DNA from: Alcaligenes faecalis
Lineage (GTDB): Bacteria; Pseudomonadota; Gammaproteobacteria; Burkholderiales; Burkholderiaceae_B
DNA: 64,000 bases
NCBI RefSeq assembly: GCF_005311025.1
Contig: NZ_CP031747.1
Span: 2,230,954-2,294,953, forward strand
Direction of reading: 5' to 3'
Shown: piece after piece, positions 16,876 through 26,153 of the stretch
Position numbering within the stretch: position 1 is the stretch's first letter
Layout of the letters: each line of letters begins with the position of its first letter
The notes under the pieces: generated by a model
The model's database searches: none
What the model saw: the letters and a program-made list of their open reading frames with translations, nothing else
Told to the model about the DNA's origin: nothing
Position numbers and translations under genes: made by a program

Positions 16876-18603
16876 TCAGCGGGATGGATCGTTGGGGCAG
16901 TCCTGGGCAAATTCAATAATGAATTGCACGCTGACGTTTCCATTCCATTCGTTCTGGTCCAAGCGATAAGCGGCTTCGATATGCTCGGACAGCAAGGTAT
17001 CGCGATTGAACCAAATGGCATCGAAGTATTCGCCGTTACGCTCCAGACTCAATTTCAGATGCTTGTTTTTCAGTAAGCGCTGCTGGCGCACAAAGAATCG
17101 GTCATGGAATACTGGTGCTGGAAAACCTGCGCCCCAGACTTGTTTTTGTAGCATGCCGGCCACCGTAATATTGATGTGCTCGGGCTCCAGCGAACCGTCG
17201 GTTTCGATGACGGGATCAAACTGATAGCGGCCGGTCAGTTCCTGTACGGCTTCTTCAAAGGCCTGCACAAACACATCGTAATTATCTTCTTCGATTGTCA
17301 GGCCAGCTGCCATGGCGTGGCCACCAAACTTCAGAATCAGGCCGGGGTAGCGTTTGGAGACCAGATCCAGCGCATCGCGCAGGTGGACGTCGGGGATGGA
17401 GCGGCCCGAACCTTTGATCTCGCCTTCGTCACCTTGTGCAAACGCCAGGGTAGGACGCCAGTACTTTTCTTTCAAACGCGAGGCGACCAGGCCAACCACG
17501 CCCTGGTGCCATTCGGGGTGGAACACGCACACAGTGGCGCTGGTGTCCGGTTCGGCCAGTTCGGCTGCGCGCAGGGCCTCTTCGCGCATGGATTGCTCAA
17601 TCGAGCGGCGATCCTGGTTCATGTCCTCCAGTTCGCGAGCCAAATTAGCGGCCTCGTCTTCGTCATCCGTGATCAGGCAGCGTATGCCCAAGGCCATATC
17701 GGCCAGTCGACCGGCGGCGTTGATGCGTGGCCCCAGGGCAAAACCCAGATCAAAGGCGCTGGCCTGCCGCGGGTCACGGCCAGCAACCTGGAACAGGGCG
17801 CGCAGCCCAGCCTGCATCTGGCCCTTGCGCATGCGCTCCAGCCCTTGGGTGACGATCAGGCGGTTATTGGCATCCAGGCTGACTACGTCGGCCACGGTCC
17901 CCAGGGCGACCAGATCGGCCAGTTCGTTCAGGCGTGGGCCTGCATTGGCCTCATATACCCCGCGCTGACGCAGCTCGGCACGCAAAGCCAGCATCAGGTA
18001 AAAAATAACGCCCACACCGGCCAGGTTCTTGGAGGGGAACTCACAGCCGGGCTGATTGGGGTTCACAATCGCCAGGGCATTGGGCAACTCATCGCCGGGC
18101 AGGTGGTGGTCTGTGACCAGAACTTTCATGCCCGCCATATGAGCGGCTTCCACACCATCAATACTGGCAATGCCGTTATCCACGGTAATCAGCAGATCCG
18201 GTTTGCCCGAGGGATGTTGCTCAGCCAGTTCGACCACGGCGGGTGACAGGCCATAGCCGGTTTCAAAACGGTTTGGAACCAGAAAGTCCACGACTGCGCC
18301 CATGCTGCGCAGCGCGCGCAGGCCGACTGCACAGGCGGTAGCGCCGTCACAGTCGTAGTCGGCAATGATCAGCATGCGGTCCCGGCGGGCAATGGCATCG
18401 GCCAGCAAGACGGCGGCTTCACGAGCCTGGGTCAGCATATTGGGCGGAATCATGTTGCGCCAGGCCGGATCGATCTGGGCGGCATCGGTTACACCCCGGG
18501 AGGCCAGCAGACGGGCCATTAAATCGTGAATCCCGGCCTGTTTCAGGGCGTGGCTGGCGGCTTCTTGAGCGGGACGGTTTTTCAGGATAGGGGTGACCAC
18601 CAC
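16876..18603 (-). CDS. recJ: Single-stranded-DNA-specific exonuclease RecJ
   Basis: 5'-to-3' single-strand exonuclease used in recombination and mismatch repair, 575 residues as expected. DHH-family motifs are present: IIADYDCDGATACA (motif I), TVDNGIAS, LVTDHHLPG, and the DHHA1 motif KFGGHAMAAGLT. The start is GTG at 18603 (or the next GTG at 18600) with GGAG just upstream. The first codons overlap the end of the upstream gene by 22 bases, so the two are translationally linked. Confidence 0.95.
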   Translation of the reverse strand: MVVTPILKNRPAQEAASHALKQAGIHDLMARLLASRGVTDAAQIDPAWRNMIPPNMLTQAREAAVLLADAIARRDRMLIIADYDCDGATACAVGLRALRSMGAVVDFLVPNRFETGYGLSPAVVELAEQHPSGKPDLLITVDNGIASIDGVEAAHMAGMKVLVTDHHLPGDELPNALAIVNPNQPGCEFPSKNLAGVGVIFYLMLALRAELRQRGVYEANAGPRLNELADLVALGTVADVVSLDANNRLIVTQGLERMRKGQMQAGLRALFQVAGRDPRQASAFDLGFALGPRINAAGRLADMALGIRCLITDDEDEAANLARELEDMNQDRRSIEQSMREEALRAAELAEPDTSATVCVFHPEWHQGVVGLVASRLKEKYWRPTLAFAQGDEGEIKGSGRSIPDVHLRDALDLVSKRYPGLILKFGGHAMAAGLTIEEDNYDVFVQAFEEAVQELTGRYQFDPVIETDGSLEPEHINITVAGMLQKQVWGAGFPAPVFHDRFFVRQQRLLKNKHLKLSLERNGEYFDAIWFNRDTLLSEHIEAAYRLDQNEWNGNVSVQFIIEFAQDCPNDPSR

Positions 18604-19529
18604 TGACTCCAGTTAGAGGTTTGTTTGAACAGGGACAGGGGCCAGATGCGGCGCGAGGCGGGACCGACGTGAGCATAGCGGTCCAGTCCGGTCAGCACCA
18701 GTTCTGGCATGGGCCCTGCGGCCAGGGGGGCGAGCACGGTACGATCCAGCTCGGCCAGTTGTTGCAGCCAAAGCCCCCAGTCTTGACGTATCAGGCTGTC
18801 TTGCAAGTCATCAATAATGCGCAGTTCGGCGGGCTCGGGGCCTAATTGCTGACAGGACGCTCCGCCAAACAGCCACAAGCTGTTCACATTGGGCAGACCC
18901 GCCTGTTCGCGCTCCTGATTGTCCGGCAGGGAAAAGGCCAGCATTTGAAATTCATTGATAAGACGACGCCAGGGGCGGGTTTGCACATCCTGTGTCCACC
19001 AATTATTCAAATTGCTTTGGCTGACCAGTTCTGTGGAGGCCGCTTGCACCGTAAAATCAGCCGGTGGAGTGACACGCCACAAGGCCGGGCTGATGTACTC
19101 GAATTGAAAGCCGGTGTCGTCCAGATAAGGGCGAATGGCCTCCAGCAAGGCGCGGCTATAGGACTCAGTCAAGGCCAGTTGCTCGCTGGGTATCAGCATG
19201 GCGCCCTCGCGAGAGGGGGCAATGTGCACCAGCTCTGCCAGCCAGACAGCTTCTTCAGGTGTCACCGAGTGGATTTGTTTCAACTGGCGTAGCCGCAAAG
19301 GGGCCAGACCTGCGCTAAGATGCTGGGCTTGGTGCGCCGTAAAGCCGTGGGCGTGCAAAAGCCAGGCTTGTGCTGGCGTGCACAGGTCCTCGGACGGGTC
19401 GCGTACCGACAGCGTGCCTTTGCCCTGAGTCAGTAACTGAACCAGTGAAGGGGCCGTCTGGGGCAAGTGTTTGATGAGTTCGCGCGCGATGGCCGGTTCC
19501 GGCAGCGCACCGTTGATTACGATCTGCAT
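18582..19529 (-). CDS. Hypothetical protein upstream of recJ, possibly phosphoglycerate-mutase-like (RpfE/COG4255 type)
   Basis: A soluble protein of 315 residues starting MQIVINGALPEPAIARELIKHLP. It has conserved-looking WLLHAHGF, NSLWLFGGAS and ELVLTGLDRY segments. Proteins of this kind sit directly upstream of recJ in other betaproteobacteria and have been annotated as a regulatory protein or as resembling cofactor-independent phosphoglycerate mutase; I cannot confirm an enzymatic role from the sequence. The frame is open to 19997, but that extension runs antisense to lolC; ATG 19529 is the sensible start. Its end overlaps recJ. It is divergent from lolC with a gap of only about 40 bases. 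Confidence 0.75.
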   Translation of the reverse strand: MQIVINGALPEPAIARELIKHLPQTAPSLVQLLTQGKGTLSVRDPSEDLCTPAQAWLLHAHGFTAHQAQHLSAGLAPLRLRQLKQIHSVTPEEAVWLAELVHIAPSREGAMLIPSEQLALTESYSRALLEAIRPYLDDTGFQFEYISPALWRVTPPADFTVQAASTELVSQSNLNNWWTQDVQTRPWRRLINEFQMLAFSLPDNQEREQAGLPNVNSLWLFGGASCQQLGPEPAELRIIDDLQDSLIRQDWGLWLQQLAELDRTVLAPLAAGPMPELVLTGLDRYAHVGPASRRIWPLSLFKQTSNWSQWWSPLS

Positions 19530-19571
19530 GACAGCGATTGTAGTGTTTTCTTTGAGGCGATAGCAGCTCGC

Positions 19572-20846
19572 ATGGGATACGAATTTTGGATTGGAGCGCG
19601 GTATGCCGGCCTGGCCAAGGGCCGCAAACGGCGTGGGGGACGAAAAGACCGTTTTGTCTCCTTTATTGCGGGCAGCTCGATGGCGGGGATTGCCCTGGGG
19701 GTAGCCGCGCTGATTGTCGTGCTGTCTGTCATGAACGGTTTTCAGACCCAGGTGCGTGATCGCATGCTGTCGGTCTTGCCGCATATTGAGTTGATTGTGC
19801 GCAATGCCGATCATCAGCAAGTCCTGAATGAATGGAAGTCGCTGGCCCAAAAAGCCCAGACCAATCCGGCGGTGGTGGGCTCGGCCCCCTATGTGGCCGG
19901 GCAGGGCATGCTGGTGCGCAGTAATCAATTGATGGGCGTGCAGGTACGTGGCATTGAGCCTGATCAGGAAAGCAAGGTGTCCGAGCTGGCCCAGCAAATG
20001 GTCATGGGCCGACTGGAAAATCTGCAGCCAGGCACTTTCGGGATTGTGCTGGGCGAGCAGTTGGCCAATCAGTTACGTGTCAGTACGGGCGATACGATCA
20101 TGCTGATGGCCCCGCAAGGCTCGATCTCGCCAGCCGGCTTTTCGCCACGCATGCGCCAGTTCACGGTAACCGGCGTGTTTTCCTCCGGCTATTACGAATA
20201 CGATGCCAGCCTGGCTTTTGTGAACGTGGATGATGCTTCCAAGATTTTCCGCGACAGTGGCAATAGTGGTGTGCGTCTGCGTATTAAAGATATGCAGCAG
20301 GCCCCCATGGTGGCTCAGGAGTTGGCCAGCAAAATGCCGCGCAACGTGCTGGTGTCGGACTGGACGGCCAATAACCGTACCTGGTTTGCCGCTGTGCAAA
20401 CTGAAAAACGCATGATGTTCCTGATTCTGGCCTTGATTGTGGCCGTGGCGGCTTTCAACCTGCTGTCCTCCTTGGTGATGGCCGTGAAAGACAAGCAGTC
20501 TGACATTGCGATCTTGCGTACGATTGGCGCCACCCCCAGCGAGATTGCCCGTATTTTCCTGGTGCAGGGCGCCTTGATCGGCGTGGTGGGCACGTTGTTG
20601 GGTGTCGGTTTGGGCACCTTGATTGCCTACAATATCGACGTGATCGTGCCCTTTATTGAAAACCTGATGGGCCGTAAATTCCTGCCTCAGCAGATTTATT
20701 TCATCAGCGAATTGCCGTCCAATCCGCAGGTCTATGACATTGTGCTGATTGCTATCGTCTCGCTGGTTTTGTCCTTCCTGGCCACGCTGTACCCAAGCTG
20801 GCGTGCTTCCAAGCTTCAACCTGCACAGGTGCTGCGTCATGACTGA
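19572..20846 (+). CDS. lolC: Lipoprotein-releasing ABC transporter permease LolC/LolE
   Basis: Inner-membrane permease that, with LolD, extracts lipoproteins from the inner membrane and passes them to LolA. The 424 residues show one N-terminal helix (SMAGIALGVAALIVVLSVMNGF), a large periplasmic domain, and three C-terminal helices with FtsX-like sequence (AILRTIGATPSEIARIFLVQG). The protein starts MGYEFWIGARYAGL, typical of the family; the frame is open upstream from 19467 but antisense to the neighbouring gene. Only one permease gene is seen here, so the complex may be a homodimer or the second permease is elsewhere. It overlaps lolD by 8 bases. Confidence 0.92.
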   Translation: MGYEFWIGARYAGLAKGRKRRGGRKDRFVSFIAGSSMAGIALGVAALIVVLSVMNGFQTQVRDRMLSVLPHIELIVRNADHQQVLNEWKSLAQKAQTNPAVVGSAPYVAGQGMLVRSNQLMGVQVRGIEPDQESKVSELAQQMVMGRLENLQPGTFGIVLGEQLANQLRVSTGDTIMLMAPQGSISPAGFSPRMRQFTVTGVFSSGYYEYDASLAFVNVDDASKIFRDSGNSGVRLRIKDMQQAPMVAQELASKMPRNVLVSDWTANNRTWFAAVQTEKRMMFLILALIVAVAAFNLLSSLVMAVKDKQSDIAILRTIGATPSEIARIFLVQGALIGVVGTLLGVGLGTLIAYNIDVIVPFIENLMGRKFLPQQIYFISELPSNPQVYDIVLIAIVSLVLSFLATLYPSWRASKLQPAQVLRHD

Positions 20847-21552
20847 TCTTATCGCTCCAACCGTGCTGCGCGCGCGCGATGTCAGCGTCCACTACGAGGA
20901 AGGTGGCAACAGCATTCAAGTGCTTTCCGGGGTGAATCTGGAAGTGTGTCGTGGCGAGATGGTGGCTATTATCGGCGCTTCCGGCTCGGGTAAAAGTACC
21001 TTGCTGCACGCTTTGGGCCTGCTGGATAAGCCTGATACAGGCAGCATCGAGGTTAACGGCACCCAGACAGAGAGTCTGAATGAAAGCGAACGCAGTCAGC
21101 TGCGCAACAAGGTGCTGGGCTTTGTGTACCAGTTCCACCATTTGCTGCCTGAGTTTGATGCGCTGGACAATGTGGCCATGCCCTTGATCGTGCGTCGCAT
21201 GAAGCGTCCAGAGGCGCGCGAGCAGGCTCAGCAGGTTCTGGAACAAGTGGGTTTGTCCCAGCGCGTGCATCACTATCCGGGTCAGTTGTCCGGGGGCGAG
21301 CGTCAGCGAGTGGCCTTGGCGCGTGCTTTGGTCACACGACCTGCCTGCGTGCTGGCGGACGAGCCGACCGGTAATCTGGACCGCTACACCGCTGAAGGCA
21401 TGTTTGAACTGTTAAGCCGGGTCAATGAAGAGTTCGGCACGGCTTTTGTCATCGTGACCCATGACCAGGCCCTGGCCTCCCTGGCCCATCGTCAGCTGGT
21501 CATGGACAAGGGCTATCTGACCCAGGAAATCAGGTCCGAGCGCCGGGTCTAA
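20839..21552 (+). CDS. lolD: Lipoprotein-releasing ABC transporter ATPase LolD
   Basis: ABC ATPase of 237 residues that powers LolC/E. Motifs in order: Walker A GASGSGKST, Q-loop in FVYQFHHLLPEF (the QFHHLLPEF stretch is typical of LolD), signature LSGGERQRVALARAL, Walker B VLADEPTGNLD, and the H-loop VTHD. The start ATG lies inside the last codons of lolC, which gives translational coupling. A frame open from 20749 only extends antiparallel to nothing meaningful. Confidence 0.95.
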   Translation: MTDLIAPTVLRARDVSVHYEEGGNSIQVLSGVNLEVCRGEMVAIIGASGSGKSTLLHALGLLDKPDTGSIEVNGTQTESLNESERSQLRNKVLGFVYQFHHLLPEFDALDNVAMPLIVRRMKRPEAREQAQQVLEQVGLSQRVHHYPGQLSGGERQRVALARALVTRPACVLADEPTGNLDRYTAEGMFELLSRVNEEFGTAFVIVTHDQALASLAHRQLVMDKGYLTQEIRSERRV

Positions 21553-21626
21553 TACCTGGCAGGGGCGTGGGGCTGTCATACCGCGTCCTTCCCTTTGAGG
21601 GGCTGAGGTTTGTGGGGAGTCTCGTT

Positions 21627-22460
21627 ATGCTTATCGATACGCATTGTCATCTGGATGCTCCCGAATTTGCTCAAGACCGAGAGCAGGTGATTGAGCGTGC
21701 TCGCGTGGCGGGTGTACGTTCGATTGTGGTGCCGTCCGTAGGTGTATTTGACTTTCAAGCTGCCCGTGAGACCGCGATGGCAGCACCCGGGGGCGTGTAT
21801 GCGCTGGGGATTCACCCCCTGTTTACTCCTGAAGCGGGGGCAGCAGATCTGGAAGCCCTGGAGCAGGAAATCCAGCTGCGTCTGGACGACCCGCGTTTTG
21901 TCGCCTTGGGTGAAATCGGTCTGGATTACTTTGTGCCAGAGCTGAAAACCGAAGAGGCTAGTCGTCATCAGGAATGGCTGTATGAAGCTCAATTGGCCAT
22001 GGCGCAACGCTATGGCTTGCCTGTACTCCTGCATGTGCGTCGCTCTCAAGACCGGGTACTGAAATATCTGCGGCAGTTTTCGGGAGTAGGCGGAATCGCC
22101 CATGCTTTTAACGGTAGTGAGCAGCAGGCGCAGATGTTCGTACGCCAAGGCTGTGCGCTGGGTTTTGGTGGGGCCATGACCTTTGGCCGAGCCAAGCAGA
22201 TTCGCCGTCTGGCGCAGGATATGAGTCTTGATGATATTGTGCTGGAGACCGATGCGCCGGATTTGGCGCCGTCCTGGCTGGTGGAGCCGGGGACTCCCTT
22301 GGCATCGGTTCGCAATGAGCCGGCTGAGGTGAAAGGAGTCGCGGAGAGTCTTGCAGAGCTGCGGGGGACGGGCGTGGCTGATGTCATTCGCCAGACCGGG
22401 GCCACGGCACGACGAGTCTTGCCAAGGCTGGATGCATTTTTGTCTACCCAGGGGTATTAG
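21627..22460 (+). CDS. TatD-family metal-dependent deoxyribonuclease
   Basis: A 277-residue metal-dependent hydrolase of the TatD family, which cleave DNA 3'-to-5' and serve in DNA repair or turnover. Metal-binding motifs are all visible: DTHCHLD at the N-terminus, GEIGLDYF, HVRRS, IAHAFNGS and LETDAPDLAP. The start is ATG 21627 (MLIDTHCH) with GGGGAG upstream; the frame is open earlier from 21567 without support. Close behind lolD, so it may share the transcript. Confidence 0.9.
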   Translation: MLIDTHCHLDAPEFAQDREQVIERARVAGVRSIVVPSVGVFDFQAARETAMAAPGGVYALGIHPLFTPEAGAADLEALEQEIQLRLDDPRFVALGEIGLDYFVPELKTEEASRHQEWLYEAQLAMAQRYGLPVLLHVRRSQDRVLKYLRQFSGVGGIAHAFNGSEQQAQMFVRQGCALGFGGAMTFGRAKQIRRLAQDMSLDDIVLETDAPDLAPSWLVEPGTPLASVRNEPAEVKGVAESLAELRGTGVADVIRQTGATARRVLPRLDAFLSTQGY

Positions 22461-22643
22461 GCTGGGGACAGGCTTTTTGATGTTGCCAGAACTGCTTTTC
22501 CCCTGGGCTTTCACTCCTGGTTTATCCATCAGATAAGAGGCGCGTTTTGCCTATCGGTACAAGCCGATATGAGCAAAGTGTCCTTGTTTCGACCCTTTGA
22601 GGCACACCTGAACTCTACGCTATAGATTTGCGTGGAGGTCGCT

Positions 22644-22664
22644 ATGGCAGGGCAGAGCCCATGA
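22644..22664 (+). CDS. Candidate six-codon leader peptide before comEC
   Basis: A GGAGGT ribosome site followed by ATG encodes MAGQSP and stops at a TGA that overlaps the comEC ATG (ATGA). The strong ribosome site serves this short frame and not comEC directly, so comEC translation may depend on re-initiation. It could also be chance, since a TTG at 22628 in the comEC frame is an alternative start. Confidence 0.35.
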   Translation: MAGQSP

Positions 22665-25129
22665 CAGGGCGTGCGTGTTTAGCCGCTTTTGTGGCCGCAG
22701 CCACATTCACCCATTTCCTGAAGCCTTCGTATCTGGCCTTGCCTGTTTGGCCGTGGCTGGGTGCTGTGGTTGTGAGCATCTTGCTGGCGCAGCGTTTTTC
22801 TTTTGCTTATGTTCTGGTCTTTGCCTGCTTGGGAGCCAGCTACAGCATTTGGCATATACAGGGCCGGCTGGCTCAATCCGTCCCGGTCACTGACATCAAT
22901 AAAGTCAGTCGGGTAGAGCTGGGAATCCAGTCCTTGATACAGGCCGGGCCGAATTACAGACAGTTTCAGGCACGCGTCCTGAACTCCCAGCCGCCCGGTT
23001 TGCCCGAGCAGATTCTGGTTCGCTGGAATGCGGCTCAAGGCCATCGCTCCTTGTACCGTGAGCCGTCTGTACAAAGCTTCCCCGAGCTGATGCCCGGTCA
23101 GCGCTGGCGCATGTCTTTATTGATGCGTCCACCTCAAGGAGCCCGTAACCCTCATGGCTTTGACGCAGAACGTCATGCCATGACTCAAGGCTGGCGGGCT
23201 GTGGGCAGTGTGCGGGGTCAGCCACAACGATTGGACTTTGATCCGGCGCAGTCCTGGTTCACATGGACGGAGCGTCTACGCCAACATTTGCGCAACGTCC
23301 TGATGCCCTACGTACAAGAACAACGCTGGGGCGGGGTGATGCTGGCTTTGTCTTTGGGAGATCAGGCCAGTATCGCGGCACCGGATTGGCTGATCTTTAA
23401 CCGCAGTGGCCTGACGCACTTGGTGTCGATAAGCGGCACGCACGTTACGTTCCTGGCCGTGTTGTTGGCTGCCTTAGTGTCCTGGTGTTGGCGACGTGTT
23501 CGTTGGGGGCGCTGGGTATTGGCCGAACAAGTTCCTGCTCAGGTTGCTGCGACCTGGGTAGGTATTGCCGGGGCGGGTACTTACTGCGTCATCGCAGGCT
23601 GGGGTGTTCCTGCCCAGCGTACTTTTTTGATGTTGCTGGTGCTGGGTGTCTGCCGTCTTTGGGGCTTGCACCTGGGAGCCAGCCGGACTTTGATGATTGC
23701 AGCTCTGTTTGTGGTTTTGCATGATCCATGGGCGGGGCTGACCACCGGCTTTTATCTGTCTTTCGCCGCTGTTTCGGTCTTGTTCGCGTTTGGCGCTTTG
23801 ATGGGGCAGGTGCCGCAGCCAGGCACCCGGTGGCAGCGCTGGGGGCGGCGGATCTGGTTTGCGACTCAGTTGCAGGTGCTGATTACCTTGGCCTTGTTGC
23901 CCGCACTGGCCCCCTTGTTCCATGAAATATCCTTGGCCTCCTTGCCCGCGAATGCGTATGCCATCACCTTGATCGGCTCAGTTGTGACGCCGCTGGTGCT
24001 GCTCTTGTTGATTTTGGCGGCGCTACAGGCTCCGCCAAGCTGGTGCGAGTCTGTCGCCAATCTTGCTCATGCTGTATTGGATTTCACCATGCAGCCTACG
24101 ATCTGGCTGGCGGAGCGTAGCCTTGCCAGTGTGCCAGTGCCTGCCCAGCACTGGGCTTGGACAGTTCTGGCTTTGCTGGGGGTACTGCTATTACTTTTGC
24201 CCAAAGGCTTTGTGTCCCGCTTGAGCGGCCTGTCTCTGTTGGTGCCCGCCTTGGCTTTGCGACCTTCTTTATTGCAGGAAGGGGACTGGGACTTGTTTGC
24301 CCTGGATATAGGCCAGGGTAGTGCGGTGGTGCTGCGTACACGCAGTCAGGTGTTGCTGTTTGACGTGGGAAACCGCTACGGCCCTGATTCCGATGAAGGC
24401 AAACGCAGCATTGCCCCCTGGTTGAAAGCCAAGGGAATAGGGCGGATCGATACCTTGGTGTTGTCTCATGCCGATATGGACCATGTGGGCGGGACGCGCA
24501 GCGTATTGCAGGCGGTACCGGTTAGCCGCTCCTATAGCAGCTTTGATCTGGACGCGCATCTGAATCGGGAGGAGCGTTTGCTGGCTGTGCCTGCTGGCTC
24601 CACTGTTCGCCCGGAGCAGGCCCTGCGCTGTGAGCAGGATGTGCACTGGGAGATAGACGGCGTACGTTTCCGGTTCTGGTGGCCCCCTGCGGATGAAGCC
24701 AGATTCAAGGCCGCCTATGGTAGCGAGGAAGATAAGAATGCCATCAGCTGTGTGCTGGAAATTCGAGGTGCCCGACACAGCGCCTTGCTTTTGGGCGATG
24801 CCGGTGTGGCGCAGGAGCAAGCCATTATGGCGGCGGGTTTGGGGCCTGTTGATGTCGTTGTAGTCGGGCATCACGGTTCCCGGACCTCCTCGGGGGCGCA
24901 TTTTGTGAAACACATGCAAGCGGGGTTGGCGATTGCTCAACTAGGATGGTGGAATCGCTTTGGGCATCCACATGCGCAGGTGCAAACGCGTTGGGAACGC
25001 TCCGGCGCTTTATTCCTGCGTACCGATCATTGGGGCGCTTTGACTGTGGAGTCGCGTCCTTCGGCCCTGTATTACTTTGGCGAGCGTGATCGTCACGCCC
25101 GCTACTGGCAGTCCCCAGCACCGCCCTGA
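22661..25129 (+). CDS. comEC: DNA internalisation-related competence protein ComEC/Rec2
   Basis: Polytopic inner-membrane protein of about 822 residues that forms the channel for single-stranded DNA uptake during transformation. It has N-terminal helices and a DUF4131-like soluble part, and the competence membrane domain begins around LVSISGTHVTFLAVLLA. The C-terminus is a metallo-beta-lactamase domain with DIGQGSAVVL, LSHADMDHVGG and VGHHGSRTSSG. Length and order match the family. The start is ATG 22661; an in-frame TTG at 22628 is possible. Its intactness suggests that the host may be transformable, but that is inference. Confidence 0.92.
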   Translation: MTGRACLAAFVAAATFTHFLKPSYLALPVWPWLGAVVVSILLAQRFSFAYVLVFACLGASYSIWHIQGRLAQSVPVTDINKVSRVELGIQSLIQAGPNYRQFQARVLNSQPPGLPEQILVRWNAAQGHRSLYREPSVQSFPELMPGQRWRMSLLMRPPQGARNPHGFDAERHAMTQGWRAVGSVRGQPQRLDFDPAQSWFTWTERLRQHLRNVLMPYVQEQRWGGVMLALSLGDQASIAAPDWLIFNRSGLTHLVSISGTHVTFLAVLLAALVSWCWRRVRWGRWVLAEQVPAQVAATWVGIAGAGTYCVIAGWGVPAQRTFLMLLVLGVCRLWGLHLGASRTLMIAALFVVLHDPWAGLTTGFYLSFAAVSVLFAFGALMGQVPQPGTRWQRWGRRIWFATQLQVLITLALLPALAPLFHEISLASLPANAYAITLIGSVVTPLVLLLLILAALQAPPSWCESVANLAHAVLDFTMQPTIWLAERSLASVPVPAQHWAWTVLALLGVLLLLLPKGFVSRLSGLSLLVPALALRPSLLQEGDWDLFALDIGQGSAVVLRTRSQVLLFDVGNRYGPDSDEGKRSIAPWLKAKGIGRIDTLVLSHADMDHVGGTRSVLQAVPVSRSYSSFDLDAHLNREERLLAVPAGSTVRPEQALRCEQDVHWEIDGVRFRFWWPPADEARFKAAYGSEEDKNAISCVLEIRGARHSALLLGDAGVAQEQAIMAAGLGPVDVVVVGHHGSRTSSGAHFVKHMQAGLAIAQLGWWNRFGHPHAQVQTRWERSGALFLRTDHWGALTVESRPSALYYFGERDRHARYWQSPAPP

Positions 25130-25211
25130 CGGCAGGACAGAAACGGCATAGTAAAGCCCTCGGGCTGGGCTACAATAGTCCTTTATCTGTCAAATTCTGG
25201 TCTGAGCGTTC

Positions 25212-26147
25212 ATGACAACTGATCTTCAGGAGCCGCGCCTTAATTGGGTTATGTGTGCCAGTGCCTCCGGTACGCACCGCATGGCGTACTGGGAGTGGGG
25301 CGATCCCGGTAACGATCAGGTCTTGATGTGCGTGCATGGTTTGACGCGTACTGGCCGGGATTTTGATCAACTGGCTCAGCGCCTGTCCAAACGTTACCGT
25401 GTGGTAGCCCCCGATGTTGTGGGACGTGGCCGCTCTGATTGGCTGATTGATCCTGCCGCTTACGCTATTCCTCAATACGTTGCCGACATGTTGGTGTTGA
25501 TTGCCCGATTGCAGCCGGCACGGCTGGATTGGGTGGGCACGTCCATGGGCGGTTTGATTGCCTTGGGTTTGCAAGGCGCGCAAGCCATGTCAGCCTTGCT
25601 GCGTCCGGCTCGCCCCGGACCAGGTCTGGGTGTCGAGCCCTTGCAACTGCCTTTGGGTCGAGTCGTTCTGAACGATGTAGGCCCGGCGCTGGATATGACA
25701 GGGCTGCAACGCATCAGTGAGTACGTTGGGCAGTCCGTGCTGTTTGATACCTTCGAACAGGCGGTGGAGTATGTACGTTCCGTCTCGGCTTCCTTCGGGG
25801 AGCATTCCGCTGAAGAGTGGGCCGATATGTCCCGCCACGTCTTTGTGGAACATGAAGGCAAATGGCGTCGCCATTACGATTTGCGCTTGTCGCAAGCCTT
25901 TGCTCAGCAAGCGGATGTGGACTTGCAAGCGGCACAGGCCTTGTTGTGGGGCGCCTATGAGGGTTTGCCGGATAAGGTGCTGATCGTGCGCGGCCAAGAG
26001 TCCGATCTCTTGAAGCCAGAAGCGGCCCAGGAAATGTTGCAACGCAATCCTAATTCGCAACTGGTGACTATTCCCAATGTGGGACATGCGCCCATGCTGC
26101 GCAATGCCGAGCAAATCGACCACATCGACTACTTTCTAGCTGGATAG
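25212..26147 (+). CDS. Alpha/beta-fold hydrolase
   Basis: A 311-residue alpha/beta hydrolase with MCVHGLTRTGRDFDQL (oxyanion region), the DVVGRGRSDW loop, the nucleophile elbow WVGTSMGGL, a late aspartate in VRGQESDLL, and the catalytic histidine in NVGHAPML. The fold is secure but the substrate is not. It is followed after 6 bases by the PHP gene and then by greB, all in one direction. Confidence 0.85.
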   Translation: MTTDLQEPRLNWVMCASASGTHRMAYWEWGDPGNDQVLMCVHGLTRTGRDFDQLAQRLSKRYRVVAPDVVGRGRSDWLIDPAAYAIPQYVADMLVLIARLQPARLDWVGTSMGGLIALGLQGAQAMSALLRPARPGPGLGVEPLQLPLGRVVLNDVGPALDMTGLQRISEYVGQSVLFDTFEQAVEYVRSVSASFGEHSAEEWADMSRHVFVEHEGKWRRHYDLRLSQAFAQQADVDLQAAQALLWGAYEGLPDKVLIVRGQESDLLKPEAAQEMLQRNPNSQLVTIPNVGHAPMLRNAEQIDHIDYFLAG

Positions 26148-26153
26148 CCCCTT

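Noticed and set aside
16601-16969. 122-codon frame between the secreted hydrolase and recJ
   Set aside because: Overlaps the end of recJ on the other strand, no ribosome site and no recognisable domain. The gap 16589-16875 shows nothing else.
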